Source: Flavicella sp963932955
GTDB taxonomy: Bacteria; Bacteroidota; Bacteroidia; Flavobacteriales; Flavobacteriaceae
DNA: 64,000 nt
Direction: 5' to 3'
Assembly: GCA_963932955.1 (NCBI GenBank)
Contig: CAWVRK010000010.1
Span: 6,194-70,193 of the forward strand
Made by a program: the position numbers and the translations under genes. A model generated the notes under the pieces. It had not been told where the DNA came from, ran no database searches, and worked only from the letters and a program-made list of their open reading frames with translations. Every line of letters starts with the position of its first letter. Within the stretch, counting starts at the first letter, position 1. Positions 45,874 to 54,505 of this stretch are shown piece by piece.

Positions 45874-47574
45874 ATGTCAAATGCTCCTTTGCTTTCTGTC
45901 AAAAACCTTCACATCTCTTTTGTGTCAAAAGCAAAAACAAGCCCTGTGGTTCAAAACCTTTCTCTTGAGTTGCACCCAAACGAAATTTTGGGAATTGTCG
46001 GAGAATCGGGAAGTGGGAAATCGGTTTCTTCTTTGGCGGTTTTGGGCTTGCTCCCTAAAAAAGAAGTCCTGTTGGAAGGGAGCATCACATTTGAAAACCA
46101 AGAACTCCTATGTCTTTCAGAAAAAGAGTTCCGCAAGCTAAGAGGCAGGGACATCTCTTTAATTTTTCAAGAACCGATGAGCGCACTGAATCCCAGCATG
46201 ACCTGTGGCGTTCAAGTGCAGGAAGTCTTATTGCAACACACAAAAAAGTCCAGAAAAGAGAGCAGAGCAGAAGTGCTTCGGTTGTTTGAAAAAGTAAAAC
46301 TCCCCAGAGCGGAAGTGATGTACAACCAATACCCGCATCAGATTTCTGGAGGACAAAAACAACGGGTCATGATCGCCATGGCGATCGCCTGCAAACCGAA
46401 AATTCTCATTGCCGATGAACCAACTACAGCACTAGACGTGACTGTTCAAAAAGAAATCATCAAACTCTTAAAAGAGCTGCAAGTAGAAACAGGAATGAGC
46501 ATTCTTTTTATTTCACACGACCTCTCTTTGGTGGCTGAGATTTGCGATCGTGTTGCGGTCATGTACCAAGGAAAATTGGTAGAACAAGGAGCGGCTGATG
46601 CGCTGTTTGCCAATCCCAAAAACAATTATACAAAAGCACTGATTGCCTCAAAACCTCGAATTTATGAACGGTTAAAAAAACTGCCTACAGTCAAAGATTT
46701 CATTGAGAACACGGTCAATCCAGCCCTATACACGGACGATGAAAGACGAAAATTCCACCAGACCTTGTACGCGAAAAAACCGCTGCTGGTAATCAATGAC
46801 TTGAAAAAGTATTTTGTAAAAAGCCGTTCTTTTTGGTTTCAAAAACAGCCACCCGTCAAGGCGGTAGACAACGTATCTTTTCAACTTTACGAAGGAGAAA
46901 CACTCGGATTGGTCGGGGAGTCGGGTTGTGGAAAATCCACTTTGGGTCGAACGCTGTTGCAATTGGAAAAAGCGACTTCAGGAAAAATATTTTACAAAGG
47001 AAAAGACTTGACCCTCCTCAAAACCAAAGAGCTCAAAGCGCTCCGCAAAGACATTCAAATCATCTTTCAAGACCCCTATTCTTCTTTGAACCCACGAATC
47101 CCTGTCGGAAAAGCCCTGATGGAGCCCTTGAAGGTTCATGGCATTTTAAAATCCCCCGCCGAACGCAAAAAAAGGGTCTTGTCGCTTTTGGAAAAAGTCG
47201 GCTTGTTGCCCGAACACTTTGATCGCTATCCTCATGAATTTTCAGGAGGTCAACGACAGCGGATTGGAATTGCCAGGACCATCGCCCTTCAACCCAAATT
47301 GATTGTCTGCGATGAATCTGTCTCTGCCTTGGACGTTTCCGTTCAGGCACAAGTCTTGAATTTGTTAAACGAGCTCAAAACAGCATTTGGCTTTACCTAT
47401 ATTTTTATTTCACACGATTTGTCCGTGGTCAAATACATGTCCGACCAACTGCTAGTGATGAACAAAGGAAAAATTGAAGAAATAGGCGATGCAGATTCGA
47501 TTTACACAAAGCCTTCCTCTGTATATACCGAAAAATTAATCGCATCCATTCCGCAAGGAAAGCAACTGCCGTAA
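45874..47574 (+). CDS. Fused peptide-type ABC transporter ATPase (DppD-DppF/YejF-like)
   Basis: The 566-residue protein joins two ATPase domains of the dipeptide/oligopeptide importer class. Domain one (about 5-255) has Walker A GESGSGKS, SGGQKQRVMIAMA and LIADEPTTALDVTVQ. Domain two (about 305-555) has GESGCGKST, SGGQRQRIGIARTIAL and VCDESVSALDVSVQ. Each is followed by the peptide-transporter C-terminal extension. Such fusions energise one importer. No permease or binding-protein gene is adjacent, so the partners are elsewhere. Confidence 0.94.
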   Translation: MSNAPLLSVKNLHISFVSKAKTSPVVQNLSLELHPNEILGIVGESGSGKSVSSLAVLGLLPKKEVLLEGSITFENQELLCLSEKEFRKLRGRDISLIFQEPMSALNPSMTCGVQVQEVLLQHTKKSRKESRAEVLRLFEKVKLPRAEVMYNQYPHQISGGQKQRVMIAMAIACKPKILIADEPTTALDVTVQKEIIKLLKELQVETGMSILFISHDLSLVAEICDRVAVMYQGKLVEQGAADALFANPKNNYTKALIASKPRIYERLKKLPTVKDFIENTVNPALYTDDERRKFHQTLYAKKPLLVINDLKKYFVKSRSFWFQKQPPVKAVDNVSFQLYEGETLGLVGESGCGKSTLGRTLLQLEKATSGKIFYKGKDLTLLKTKELKALRKDIQIIFQDPYSSLNPRIPVGKALMEPLKVHGILKSPAERKKRVLSLLEKVGLLPEHFDRYPHEFSGGQRQRIGIARTIALQPKLIVCDESVSALDVSVQAQVLNLLNELKTAFGFTYIFISHDLSVVKYMSDQLLVMNKGKIEEIGDADSIYTKPSSVYTEKLIASIPQGKQLP

Positions 47575-47667
47575 CATCCATTTAGAATCCACAAAAGACC
47601 GTTTCAGTTGATGTATAAAATTGTATATTGCCCCTTAATTTCTTCTTCTTAAGACCGCAGGCATTCC

Positions 47668-48432
47668 ATGAGCATCAAAATCTTATATTTCGTTACAGCC
47701 TTGACCCTCGTCTCTTGTGGTGCTCGAAAAGAAGTTACAGAACGAACAGTTCTGATGGAAAGCTCCGCCAGAAAAATTCTCAAAAACCACCAAAAAAACA
47801 AATTTGACAAACAAACACTGAGCGCCGATCTCAAATTGAACTTCGCAAAGAAAAACAGCAGCCGAAACGTATCTGTAAAATTGCGAATTCAAACAGGAAA
47901 AATGCTTTGGCTGAGTGGTTCTTTCTTTGGATTGCCCATTCTCAAAGCAACCATTACACCAAACCACGTTCGATACTACAACAAATTGAACAAAACCTAT
48001 TATGAAGGTGATTTTTCTTCGTTGAGCAAGCTCCTCGGTACGAAAGTGTCTTTTGAAATGCTTCAGAACTTGCTCTTAGGAGATGCAATCCTTCCAGTAA
48101 AAAGCAGGCATTTCAATGCTAAAATAGCCAATCAAGCCTACCTGTTACATCCCAAAAACTCAAAACACCCCCTGCGTTTTTGGTTCCATCCTTTTTATTA
48201 CAAAATCGAAAAGCAGGAAATCCGAAATCCCGACAAAGACCAAGTGCTGACAATTGCCTATAAAAACTACAAAAACATCGAAAACACAAGGGTTCCTGGA
48301 AGTATTGAACTCAGGGTACAAGACAAGACTGAACGAGCGAAAATCGAACTTGACTTTCGATCAGTTTCCGTAGACAAAAAACTCTCCTTTCCCTACAAAG
48401 TTCCAAAAGGCTATCAAAAAATTGACAACTGA
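47668..48432 (+). CDS. DUF4292-type lipoprotein
   Basis: The 254-residue lipoprotein has the signal TALTLVSCGARKE. The mature part is a beta-rich sheet resembling LolA/LolB-like folds (LSADLKLNFAKKNSSRNVSV, MLWLSGSFFGLPILKATITP, VRYYNKLNKTYYEGDFS). DUF4292 proteins are common in Bacteroidota and usually precede an EnvC-like gene, as here with a 1-bp stop/start overlap. A role in outer-membrane lipoprotein or envelope homeostasis is inference. Confidence 0.9.
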   Translation: MSIKILYFVTALTLVSCGARKEVTERTVLMESSARKILKNHQKNKFDKQTLSADLKLNFAKKNSSRNVSVKLRIQTGKMLWLSGSFFGLPILKATITPNHVRYYNKLNKTYYEGDFSSLSKLLGTKVSFEMLQNLLLGDAILPVKSRHFNAKIANQAYLLHPKNSKHPLRFWFHPFYYKIEKQEIRNPDKDQVLTIAYKNYKNIENTRVPGSIELRVQDKTERAKIELDFRSVSVDKKLSFPYKVPKGYQKIDN

Positions 48433-49694
48433 TGGAAAAAAGATCCGCCCTGCAAAAACGCCCACAAAAAAGACTTAAAAGCACTTCTTTAGCAAGTATT
48501 TTCTGTTGTATATTCCTCTTATTTGCATCCTTTTCAGCAAACTCCCAATCCAAAAAACAAAAAGCACTAGAAGCGAAAAGAACACGCCTTCAAAAAGAAA
48601 TAAAAAAGGTAAACACCCTGCTGTTTGACACCCAGAAAAAAGAAAAAAACCTGTTGCAGCAGTTAGGAGATTTGAAGCAAAAAATAAAAGTTCGCTCCCA
48701 ACTTATCAAAACCATAGATCAAGAAAAAAATCTGTTGGACTCTAAAATCAACGCAAACAGCCTTCGTATTCAAAACCTAAACGATGCCTTGGCACTTTTA
48801 AAAACAGAGTATGGAGACATGGTCTACAAATCTTTTAAAAGCAAATCCTTGCAGAGCAGAATGTTGTTTGTCCTTTCTTCAAAAGATTTTCATCAAGCGT
48901 CTAAAAGAATCCAATACATGCGTCAATACCGGGCGTTTCGGAAAAAGCAAGGAACAGAAATTGCCGTCAAAACGACTCAAATCGAAGCGCTAAACAACGA
49001 TCTTTTGGTCCAAAAAATACAAAAGGAAAACTTGGCTTCGGAACAGCGAGAAGAACAACTCAAAATCGAAGTAGAAAAAAAGGAACAAGAAAATTTGATC
49101 AGTAAGGTCAAATCCCAAGAAAAAACTTACGTCACACAAATCAAAAAGAAACAACTAGAAGAACGCAGTATTGATCGAGAAATTGAAAGGCTGATCCGAG
49201 CGGCCATCGCAGCCTCTAAAAAGAAAGCAAAGAGCAGTGCCAAAGGGTTTTCACTGACTCCAGAAGCAAAACTTTTGGCTTCTAAATTTGCCTTAAACAA
49301 AGGCAAACTTCCCTGGCCAGTGGCCAATGCCTTGGTCGTAAGAAAGTTTGGAAAGATTCCCCACGAGACCCTGCGTGGCATCACTATTCAAAGCAACGGC
49401 ATTCATATTGCAACCAACAAAGGAGCCGATGCCAAAGCGGTCTTCGAAGGAACTGTCCTTGCTATTCAAGTGGGTTCTAGTGGCTTGAAAACCGTCATGG
49501 TCCAACACGGGAATTACATCACGCTCTACAGCAATTTGGAAACGTTGGCTGTTCAAAAAGGAGAGGACATTTCTTTGAAACAGCCGTTGGGAAAAATTCA
49601 TACAGACAAAGTGACAGGGAAAACCATTTTGAAATTCCAAATCTGGAAGGACGTGCAAAAAGAAAACCCTAAATCTTGGCTGTTGCGATTGTAA
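48432..49694 (+). CDS. EnvC-like murein hydrolase activator with degenerate LytM domain
   Basis: The 420-residue protein has a signal peptide (ASIFCCIFLLFASFSANSQ), a long coiled coil (about 40-265) and a C-terminal LytM/M23 domain (about 295-420). The metal site of M23 peptidases is not intact: where HxxxD is expected the text reads GIHIATNKGAD, and the C-terminal HxH is replaced by LKFQIWKD. Like EnvC of Escherichia coli, it is thus expected to activate amidases rather than cut peptidoglycan itself. It overlaps the DUF4292 stop by 1 bp, suggesting coupled synthesis. Confidence 0.92.
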   Translation: MEKRSALQKRPQKRLKSTSLASIFCCIFLLFASFSANSQSKKQKALEAKRTRLQKEIKKVNTLLFDTQKKEKNLLQQLGDLKQKIKVRSQLIKTIDQEKNLLDSKINANSLRIQNLNDALALLKTEYGDMVYKSFKSKSLQSRMLFVLSSKDFHQASKRIQYMRQYRAFRKKQGTEIAVKTTQIEALNNDLLVQKIQKENLASEQREEQLKIEVEKKEQENLISKVKSQEKTYVTQIKKKQLEERSIDREIERLIRAAIAASKKKAKSSAKGFSLTPEAKLLASKFALNKGKLPWPVANALVVRKFGKIPHETLRGITIQSNGIHIATNKGADAKAVFEGTVLAIQVGSSGLKTVMVQHGNYITLYSNLETLAVQKGEDISLKQPLGKIHTDKVTGKTILKFQIWKDVQKENPKSWLLRL

Positions 49695-49714
49695 TGACAG
49701 TCGATTGGCACCAA

Positions 49715-50224
49715 TTATACAAACAAAGATTTTAACTCGGTAGCGTCTGCTGCTTTAAGCTTTCCCGAAAGGACCAAACTCAATTGGCGTCTGCGCAAAG
49801 CCGCTTCAAAGCGTTCTTTTTCCAAGTCTGTTTCTGGAACGAGCTTCGGAACTGTTATCTTTTCTCCGTCAGCACCCAAAGCGACAAAGGTGTAGATTCC
49901 TTCGTTGACTTTTGTTTTGTGTCCTGAAAAGCGGTCTTCAATCCAGACATCTGCATAAATTTCCATAGAGGTTCCGAAAGCCCTCGACACTTTGGCCGCT
50001 ATGGTCACCGTACTACCAATGGGAACGGTTTTGTTAAAAGCCACGTGATTGACCGCTACTGTAACGGCGATTTGTGCCGAATGCCTTTGCGCTGCAATGC
50101 AACACACACGATCCATTCGAGACAGCAACTCCCCACCAAACATGCCGTTCAAAGCATTGGTATCGCTTGGCAAAACCAAGTCTGTAGAAATACTGAGAGA
50201 TTCTTTTGCTGTTTTTGTTTTCAT
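49715..50224 (-). CDS. Hotdog-fold acyl-CoA thioesterase
   Basis: With the ATG at 50224 (MKTKTAKESLSIST) the protein has 169 residues; the open frame continues upstream across an inverted repeat without sequence likeness to the family. NALNGMFGGELLSRMDRVC carries the catalytic Asn/Asp region of YciA/BACH-type thioesterases, followed by VTVAVNHVAFNKTVPIGSTV, the central hotdog strand. These enzymes hydrolyse fatty acyl-CoA. A TATTTTTG box lies at 50277-50284. Confidence 0.9.
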   Translation of the reverse strand: MKTKTAKESLSISTDLVLPSDTNALNGMFGGELLSRMDRVCCIAAQRHSAQIAVTVAVNHVAFNKTVPIGSTVTIAAKVSRAFGTSMEIYADVWIEDRFSGHKTKVNEGIYTFVALGADGEKITVPKLVPETDLEKERFEAALRRRQLSLVLSGKLKAADATELKSLFV

Positions 50225-50276
50225 ACAAAGTCTTTTTAAACAAGACCTTTTCGAATTGGCCTCGTTAGCCAAGTTA

Positions 50277-50284
50277 CAAAAATA
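50277..50284 (-). promoter_or_regulatory. -7 box of the thioesterase gene (TATTTTTG)
   Basis: On the minus strand TATTTTTG ends 52 bp before the start at 50224 and lies 26 bp inside the left arm of the 25-bp inverted repeat, so a factor or hairpin there would sit over the -33 side. Confidence 0.4.
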
Positions 50285-50310
50285 TCTTTCTGAGCACCTC
50301 TCAGAACTTA

Positions 50311-50389
50311 CTTTTTGTGTTTTGGTGAGAACAGACGCCACATGCTGCTCTTTGGGCCTTGACATCTGTTCTCACCAAAACACAAAAAG
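50311..50389. repeat. Perfect 25-bp inverted repeat between divergent genes
   Basis: The left arm (50311-50335) begins CTTTTTGTGTTTTGG, and the right arm (50365-50389) is its exact reverse complement, ending CCAAAACACAAAAAG. The 29-nt centre shows no inner symmetry. No target-site duplication is visible at the edges. A TATCTTTA box (50392-50399) starts 2 bp after the right arm, pointing to the amidase gene. It could be a large operator, a transcribed hairpin, or a small palindromic mobile repeat. Confidence 0.85.
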
Positions 50390-50491
50390 CCTATCTTTAC
50401 AAATGCCCGACTTGAGGAGGTCGTTTAAAGAATTGATCTTTTTTAAGCAGTCAAGAGTGGGGCAATAAACGATTAAAAGACAAAAAATAAG

Positions 50492-51271
50492 ATGCAAAAC
50501 CGATTGACTGTCTCCTTGTTACAAACGAATCCTGCTTGGAAAGATGTGGGCAAAAACCTGCTCGATATCGAAAACAAACTCGTTGGCGTTTCTTCGGAAA
50601 CAGACTTGGTGTTGCTGCCAGAAATGTTTGCAACAGGCTTTGTCACCGACCCAACTGACGTGGCAGAAACCATGGAGGGAATGACGGTGCAATGGTTGCA
50701 AAAAATGGCAAAAACAAAACAATTCGCTCTTGCAGGCAGCCTGCCAATCAAAGTTGCAAACCACTGTTTCAATCGCTTTGTCTTTGCAGCTCCCTCTGGA
50801 AAAATTTCCTTTTACGACAAAAGACACCTATTTGCCTTCGCAGGAGAAGACCAACACTACACTCCTGGCGTCACACCGCTTGCCATCACCTACAAAGGAT
50901 GGAAACTCGCTCCTTTTGTCTGCTACGATTTGCGGTTCCCTGTATGGTCTCGCAATACAAATGCCTACGACGTGTGCCTCTACGTAGCCAATTGGCCCTC
51001 GACACGCATCGATGCATGGAACGCCCTTCTAAAAGCAAGAGCCATCGAAAATACGAGCTATTGCATCGGTGTCAATCGCGTGGGAAAAGACGGCGCCAAC
51101 CTGATATATTGCGGCCATAGCCAAGTCCTTGGCCCCCTTGGAGAAATCCTTCAAAAAGCTCCAGAAGGAAAGGAAGCCCTTGTGACCGTAGAGCTCCGCA
51201 AGGACCATTTGGTCAAAGCACGCAAACAATTTCCCTTTTTGGCAGACCGCGATATTTTTCAAATGGGATAG
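50492..51271 (+). CDS. Nitrilase-superfamily amidase, omega-amidase (YafV-like)
   Basis: The 259-residue hydrolase shows the Glu-Lys-Cys triad: Glu in LVLLPEMFATGF, Lys in FYDKRHLFAFAGED and Cys in FVCYDLRFPVWSRN. The GED after the lysine and the overall length fit the YafV/Nit2 branch, which hydrolyses alpha-ketoglutaramate or related omega-amides in metabolite repair. It is divergent from the thioesterase gene and preceded by a 25-bp inverted repeat. Confidence 0.92.
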   Translation: MQNRLTVSLLQTNPAWKDVGKNLLDIENKLVGVSSETDLVLLPEMFATGFVTDPTDVAETMEGMTVQWLQKMAKTKQFALAGSLPIKVANHCFNRFVFAAPSGKISFYDKRHLFAFAGEDQHYTPGVTPLAITYKGWKLAPFVCYDLRFPVWSRNTNAYDVCLYVANWPSTRIDAWNALLKARAIENTSYCIGVNRVGKDGANLIYCGHSQVLGPLGEILQKAPEGKEALVTVELRKDHLVKARKQFPFLADRDIFQMG

Positions 51272-51328
51272 CCTGTTTTTACGAAGCTCCTGTACCCTTT
51301 AAATTCCTAAATATCTTCAGAGATTCAA

Positions 51329-51336
51329 TATCTTTG
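51329..51336 (+). promoter_or_regulatory. -7 box of the epimerase-family gene (TATCTTTG)
   Basis: TATCTTTG ends 23 bp before the ATG at 51360. No TTG at the -33 distance. It has the same -7 sequence as several other promoters in the window. Confidence 0.5.
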
Positions 51337-51359
51337 CCCTGCAATTCAAACACTAAAAG

Positions 51360-52238
51360 ATGTATGCACTAAAAAATGATTGTCTGCACGTTCGTGTCAA
51401 AAAAACAGGGGCAGAACTGAGCAGTATTGTTGGAAATGGAAAGGAATACCTTTGGGAGGGAGACCCTGCCTATTGGGCTGGCCAAGCGCCGATTTTATTT
51501 CCATTTGTCGGAAGGCTAAAAAACGATACCTATCGCTACAAAGGACAGCACTATTCTTTGCCACAACACGGGTTTTTTAGAAGAAGTGAAGACATCACAC
51601 TGCTTGAACAAAGCGACACAAGACTCCTTTTTTCATTGAAAAGCAATCCGAAGACACGTTCGGTGTTTCCTTTTGAATTTGAGTTCCAAACTGCTTACGA
51701 ATTGCAAGGCACAAAAATCAACATCCAACACGAAGTCCTCAATTTAGGAGACGAGAAACTTTGGTTTTCTTTGGGAGAACACCCTGCCTTTTGCTGTTCA
51801 TTAACAGACAAAAAAGCAAAACACGACCAGTGCTTTTTAGAGTTTGAAGAAAAAGAAACGGCAAGTACTTCTCTCTTGACAAAAGAAGGATTGATCGGGC
51901 CAGAAGAGAAAGAAATTTTAAAGGAAAGTCAGTTCTTGGAGTTGCCTGAAACGATTTTTGATGCCGATGCCTTGGTGTTTCAAAAAATGAACTCAAAAAA
52001 AGTGACTTTGCACAATCGCAAGGAAGGGAAGTTGGTCACACTTGCCTACCATGACTTTCCGTTTTTGGGCATTTGGTCGAAGCCGATGGCGCCTTATGTT
52101 TGTATAGAACCTTGGCTAGGCATTGCAGACTCATATGACTCCAAGCAGAGCTTAGAAAGTAAAAAAGGCATTCTTTCTTTGGAAACTGGAAAAAGCTTTC
52201 GAGCGAGTTACAGCATAGAAATTCATTTGAAGGAATGA
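51360..52238 (+). CDS. Aldose 1-epimerase family protein (LacX-like)
   Basis: The 292-residue protein has the mutarotase beta-sandwich: GAELSSIVGNGKEYLWEGDP, APILFPFVGRLKNDTYRYKG, LPQHGFFRRSED with a conserved His, and SLGEHPAFCCSL with the second His. VCIEPWLGIADS provides the glutamate region. This matches the LacX-type branch of the aldose-1-epimerase family, which interconverts sugar anomers; the true sugar is unknown. It lacks a signal peptide. A strong bidirectional terminator follows. Confidence 0.9.
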   Translation: MYALKNDCLHVRVKKTGAELSSIVGNGKEYLWEGDPAYWAGQAPILFPFVGRLKNDTYRYKGQHYSLPQHGFFRRSEDITLLEQSDTRLLFSLKSNPKTRSVFPFEFEFQTAYELQGTKINIQHEVLNLGDEKLWFSLGEHPAFCCSLTDKKAKHDQCFLEFEEKETASTSLLTKEGLIGPEEKEILKESQFLELPETIFDADALVFQKMNSKKVTLHNRKEGKLVTLAYHDFPFLGIWSKPMAPYVCIEPWLGIADSYDSKQSLESKKGILSLETGKSFRASYSIEIHLKE

Positions 52239-52263
52239 GCTTCTGTGGTGTTTTTTAACTAAA

Positions 52264-52292
52264 AAAAGGCTGTCTTTGCAAGACAGCCTTTT
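52264..52292. terminator. Bidirectional terminator
   Basis: AAAAGGCTGTCTT (52264-52276) and AAGACAGCCTTTT (52280-52292) make a perfect 13-bp stem with a 3-nt TGC loop, lying between the convergent epimerase-family and desaturase genes. A/T runs on both sides suit termination in both directions. Confidence 0.9.
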
Positions 52293-52295
52293 GAG

Positions 52296-53291
52296 TTATG
52301 TGGTCAAAGGATTCATCCATTTGAAATCGTATGCGGTGTCGGGAACGACAATTCTGTTGGCAATGCGTCTCATTCGATCCGGCAAGCGCATCAAATAGGT
52401 TCTCGCTTTGTCTGCTTCGTCTGTCAATCCCGTAAAGGTATCAATCGCCCAGGCTTTGTTCAGCTTTTCCAAAATATCAATATAATCAAAAGCTGAATAA
52501 ACCCCTGACCGTTGTGCGACATCCGAAAACTTGTCAAACAAGGAAGCTTTGGCTTGAAAAGATTCTCTCAAGTACATGGCAGGCATTTCGATTTTGTATT
52601 TCATCATGTCGCAAAAAGCCAACATCATTTCACTGGGGTCTATTGTAAAAATTTGACGTACAAATTCTACATACGCCAAATGGTGTCGCATTTCATCTCC
52701 AGCAATGATTTTAGACATTTTTGCCAAGCCTTTCATCCCTGCTTTTCGAGCAATTTTGGCCACATTGTTATGAGAAACGTAGGTTGCTAGTTCTTGAAAA
52801 CTCGTGTAGACAAACGTTTTGTAGGGATCTCTTGCGGTCCCAATGTCAAAACCATCTGCCACAAGGTGCTGGGTGGTAATCTCAACTTCCCGCATGTTTA
52901 CACGTCCAGAAAGGAAGATGTATTTGTTCAACACGTCTCCATGCCTGTTTTCTTCTGCGGTCCATCTGCGGATCCAACTCGACCATCCGTTGCCACCACC
53001 CTCTCCGTGTTGGTCGACACCGTCCAAGTCCAACAACCAAGATTCATAGGTAGGCAAAGCTTCTTCTGTAATCATGTCTCCGACAAGGGAAATCCAAAAG
53101 TCGTTGTCCAATTCTTTGGAGAGCTCACGAATCTCTGCGACTTCGTCCATAAAAGTATCGGATTGGGGATTGGGCAAAAAATCTGTAGGTTGCCAAATTT
53201 CTTCTGGCGGAATCAAAAACTTCCCAAAGGTCGTTTCTATGTTTTTTTCGAGTGATAACATCACTTCTTTTCGTACGTTGTGTAAAGACAT
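52296..53291 (-). CDS. Acyl-ACP desaturase (soluble diiron)
   Basis: With ATG at 53291 (MSLHNVRKEVML) the protein has 331 residues; the frame extends 3 codons to a TTG, less likely. Both diiron motifs are present: RWTAEENRHGDVLNKY and IIAGDEMRHHLAYVEF, with the earlier acidic ligand in LISLVGDMITEEALPTYES (read here as SLVGDMITEEALPTY). Soluble acyl-ACP desaturases insert a cis double bond, commonly delta-9, into fatty acyl chains. It follows plsC by 5 bp, linking unsaturation and phospholipid synthesis. Confidence 0.94.
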   Translation of the reverse strand: MSLHNVRKEVMLSLEKNIETTFGKFLIPPEEIWQPTDFLPNPQSDTFMDEVAEIRELSKELDNDFWISLVGDMITEEALPTYESWLLDLDGVDQHGEGGGNGWSSWIRRWTAEENRHGDVLNKYIFLSGRVNMREVEITTQHLVADGFDIGTARDPYKTFVYTSFQELATYVSHNNVAKIARKAGMKGLAKMSKIIAGDEMRHHLAYVEFVRQIFTIDPSEMMLAFCDMMKYKIEMPAMYLRESFQAKASLFDKFSDVAQRSGVYSAFDYIDILEKLNKAWAIDTFTGLTDEADKARTYLMRLPDRMRRIANRIVVPDTAYDFKWMNPLTT

Positions 53292-53296
53292 CTTTT

Positions 53297-54058
53297 TCAA
53301 TTTTTCTTTTCGCTAGGTAAAGTTACTGAGTTTTTTATGGTTGCTTCCACATTTTGAAACAAATCTGCAAATTCCATGGAATTAACCGCCACCGGGGCGT
53401 GTACTTGCATTTGAAGTGTTTCTCCTATGTTCAAGGGGAATAGGCCCTTAGAGACCAATTTCCAAGAGTTGTTGATCGTAATGGGAACGAGGTAAGCTGA
53501 GGGGGTGTTTTTGATCACTATTTTGAGTCCATTTTCTGAAAATCGTTTTGGAACCCCGTCTTTGCTTCGTGTTCCTTCTGGGAAGATGACCCCTGCCCAG
53601 TTATTTTTTTCAAGTTTTTTACCAAATGCTGCCAAAGCGGACAATGATTGTTTGACATCTTTGCGGTCGATCAATACAGAACCGCCGTACTTGAGGTTGA
53701 AAGAGACACTTGGAATGCCTTTCCCCAATTCAATTTTTGAAACAAACTTGGGATGTGTCTGTCGCAAATACCAAGATATGGGTGTGATGTCATGTGCGCT
53801 TTGGTGATTGGACACCAATAACAAAGGAACGTTTTCGGGCAAGGTGTGTGGCATGGAAACTTCAATTTTTGTTCCCAAAATAGACAGACACCAAAGCAAA
53901 ACTAGGTTCAAAAGATCGACTGTTTTTTTGTGAGTTGTGTATCCAAAAAGGCGGAGTGTCAACCATTGCAAAGGGTGAAAAACGACCAAAGTCAGTCCAA
54001 AACAGAGGTAGTACACCACAGAGAGAGGATAGGAAAGAAGTGTTTTAAGTCGCTGCAT
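53297..54058 (-). CDS. plsC: PlsC-family 1-acylglycerol-3-phosphate acyltransferase
   Basis: The 253-residue membrane enzyme transfers an acyl chain to lysophosphatidate. An N-terminal hydrophobic segment (SVVYYLCFGLTLVVFHPL) precedes the motif HQSAHD (H-x4-D catalytic box I), SVLIDRKD (box II) and FPEGTRSKDG (box III), with YLVPITINNS as box IV. Length is typical. It is followed after 5 bp by the acyl-ACP desaturase and preceded by a small membrane protein. Confidence 0.93.
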   Translation of the reverse strand: MQRLKTLLSYPLSVVYYLCFGLTLVVFHPLQWLTLRLFGYTTHKKTVDLLNLVLLWCLSILGTKIEVSMPHTLPENVPLLLVSNHQSAHDITPISWYLRQTHPKFVSKIELGKGIPSVSFNLKYGGSVLIDRKDVKQSLSALAAFGKKLEKNNWAGVIFPEGTRSKDGVPKRFSENGLKIVIKNTPSAYLVPITINNSWKLVSKGLFPLNIGETLQMQVHAPVAVNSMEFADLFQNVEATIKNSVTLPSEKKN

Positions 54059-54079
54059 GAAGCCCGCGTATAGTGTTAT

Positions 54080-54505
54080 TTATAGCCACTGATTCCAGGG
54101 GATCCTAGAAATAATTACCAATAGTGCAATTCCATAAAAAAGCACAAACGTTTTGAATTTCCCTTGAGAGCTTGTTTGTTTTTTGTGTTTGGACCAACCG
54201 ATGGTGATCAAAACAATTCCTAGCAACATGGCAATCGGGTGTTCTACTGCCAACAGGCGTGTAGGAGCTTCCTTCATAATGGCGCCCATCCCTTCGCTTT
54301 TCATGGCTTTGTAAATTGGTGACATAAAGTACCAAGCCAAACCGATCAGCAATTGAATGTGGGTAAAAATAAGCGCAAACAGCCCTAGACGCAAATCTTT
54401 GGCTTTGAATTCTTTTTTTGAGGCGAGGCCGATGACTGCATTGGCAACAGCAAGGATCAAAACTGCCAAGACCAAATAAGCCCAATACGAATGGAGTTGT
54501 TTCAT
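54080..54505 (-). CDS. Four-helix membrane protein, cytochrome-b-like (hypothetical)
   Basis: The 141-residue protein has four hydrophobic segments (YLVLAVLILAVANAVIGLA, LGLFALIFTHIQLLIGLAWY, HPIAMLLGIVLITIGWSKH, FVLFYGIALLVIISRIPW). Histidines lie within or next to helices (THIQ, EHPIA, SKHKK), so b-type heme binding is possible, but this is inference. I do not recognise a named family. It precedes plsC by 21 bp on the same strand; a lipid or respiratory link is unproven. Confidence 0.82.
   Translation of the reverse strand: MKQLHSYWAYLVLAVLILAVANAVIGLASKKEFKAKDLRLGLFALIFTHIQLLIGLAWYFMSPIYKAMKSEGMGAIMKEAPTRLLAVEHPIAMLLGIVLITIGWSKHKKQTSSQGKFKTFVLFYGIALLVIISRIPWNQWL

Noticed and set aside
50225..50365. 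N-terminal extension of the thioesterase across the inverted repeat
   Set aside because: The added 47 residues are Cys/Arg/Lys-rich with no likeness to hotdog proteins, and would place the -7 box inside the gene.
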